Shown one piece after another: positions 13,370 to 13,606 of a stretch of DNA of 13,606 nucleotides. The first letter of the stretch is position 1; each line of letters starts with the position of its first letter. Source of the DNA: an uncultured Asticcacaulis sp. (GTDB lineage Bacteria; Pseudomonadota; Alphaproteobacteria; Caulobacterales; Caulobacteraceae); contig CAMLLA010000070.1 in NCBI GenBank assembly GCA_946480525.1, positions 1-13,606 of the forward strand, in the 5' to 3' direction. The position numbers and the translations under genes are program-made. Under the pieces are notes generated by a model that was not told where the DNA came from, ran no database searches, and saw nothing but the letters and a program-made list of their open reading frames with translations.

Positions 13370-13606
13370 GATGGGCTCCGAATTGCGCCGAGCCGCCTTA
13401 TGGCCGACTTGCGATGTTTGACGCGACGATAACCGCGTTACGCTTTTTACGCACCGCAGGGGCCGTCGGTCAATCGCGCAATGGCTCGAATGCGTCCTGA
13501 ACGCCGCCCGCGACAACCGGAGACGTTTGTCCGCGCCCTCAAACGAGCATTGACTGCTGGGCGAAGATACCCGCCATCGCGCCTTGCCATGATGCCGTGG
13601 TGACCG
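13370..13606. other. Upstream region of the DUF1080 gene
   Basis: Contains the DUF1080 SD (GGAG, minus strand, 13379-13376) and an 11-nt palindrome-like TAAC-CGC-GTTA at about 13430-13440 that could be an operator. A 40-codon plus-strand frame (13481-13603) is arginine/proline-rich with no clear SD and is not called as a gene. Nothing else recognisable. Confidence 0.4.

Noticed and set aside
13481..13603. 40-codon plus-strand frame (MARMRPERRPRQPETFVRA...)
   Set aside because: Arg/Pro-rich, no clear SD, at the window edge and no recognised family; cannot be supported as a gene.

Overview
The window (about 60-65% GC) looks like chromosome of an alphaproteobacterium, probably a member of the Caulobacteraceae such as Asticcacaulis. 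That placement is inferred from gene style, codon use and GC-rich paired-hairpin intergenic repeats; no 16S or marker gene is present. It carries ten protein genes with a recognisable family or domain fold, two small orphan genes and one partial RNA element set, with no tRNA, rRNA, CRISPR array or transposase.

Left part (1-5474): the 3' part of an ECF42-type sigma factor gene with a DUF6596/TPR-like extension; a solitary methyl-accepting chemotaxis protein closed by a strong intrinsic terminator; a Tat-exported Gfo/Idh/MocA oxidoreductase; a GC-rich paired-hairpin repeat; and a convergent Old Yellow Enzyme-type flavin oxidoreductase.

Centre (5475-8193): a methionine-biosynthesis unit. A sigma70-like promoter leads straight into a SAM-I (S-box) class riboswitch, followed by metX (homoserine O-acyltransferase) and metB (cystathionine gamma-synthase), with a second paired-hairpin repeat between the two genes. 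The leader contains a 13-nt segment perfectly complementary to the 5' strand of aptamer helices P1/P2. The same segment can instead pair with the metX ribosome-binding site. This gives a legible translational OFF switch.

Right-centre (8180-9567, minus strand): an AhpD-like carboxymuconolactone decarboxylase family gene overlaps an ECF41 sigma factor gene by 4 nt. Upstream lies a textbook ECF41 promoter (TGTCACA, 16 nt, CGTC), so the module is very likely autoregulated. Divergent from it is a secreted protein with tandem NTF2-like domains, then a YghZ-type aldo/keto reductase with a clear terminator.

Right end (11762-13606): an AT-rich gap, two small 75-residue orphan proteins, and a convergent secreted DUF1080 (3-keto-disaccharide hydrolase-like) protein. 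DUF1080 proteins and exported Gfo/Idh/MocA enzymes belong to the same recently described periplasmic 3-keto-glycoside chemistry, so these two, about 8.5 kb apart here, may cooperate. The most informative items are the riboswitch with its readable expression platform and the ECF41 promoter-module pair. I found no wholly new system.
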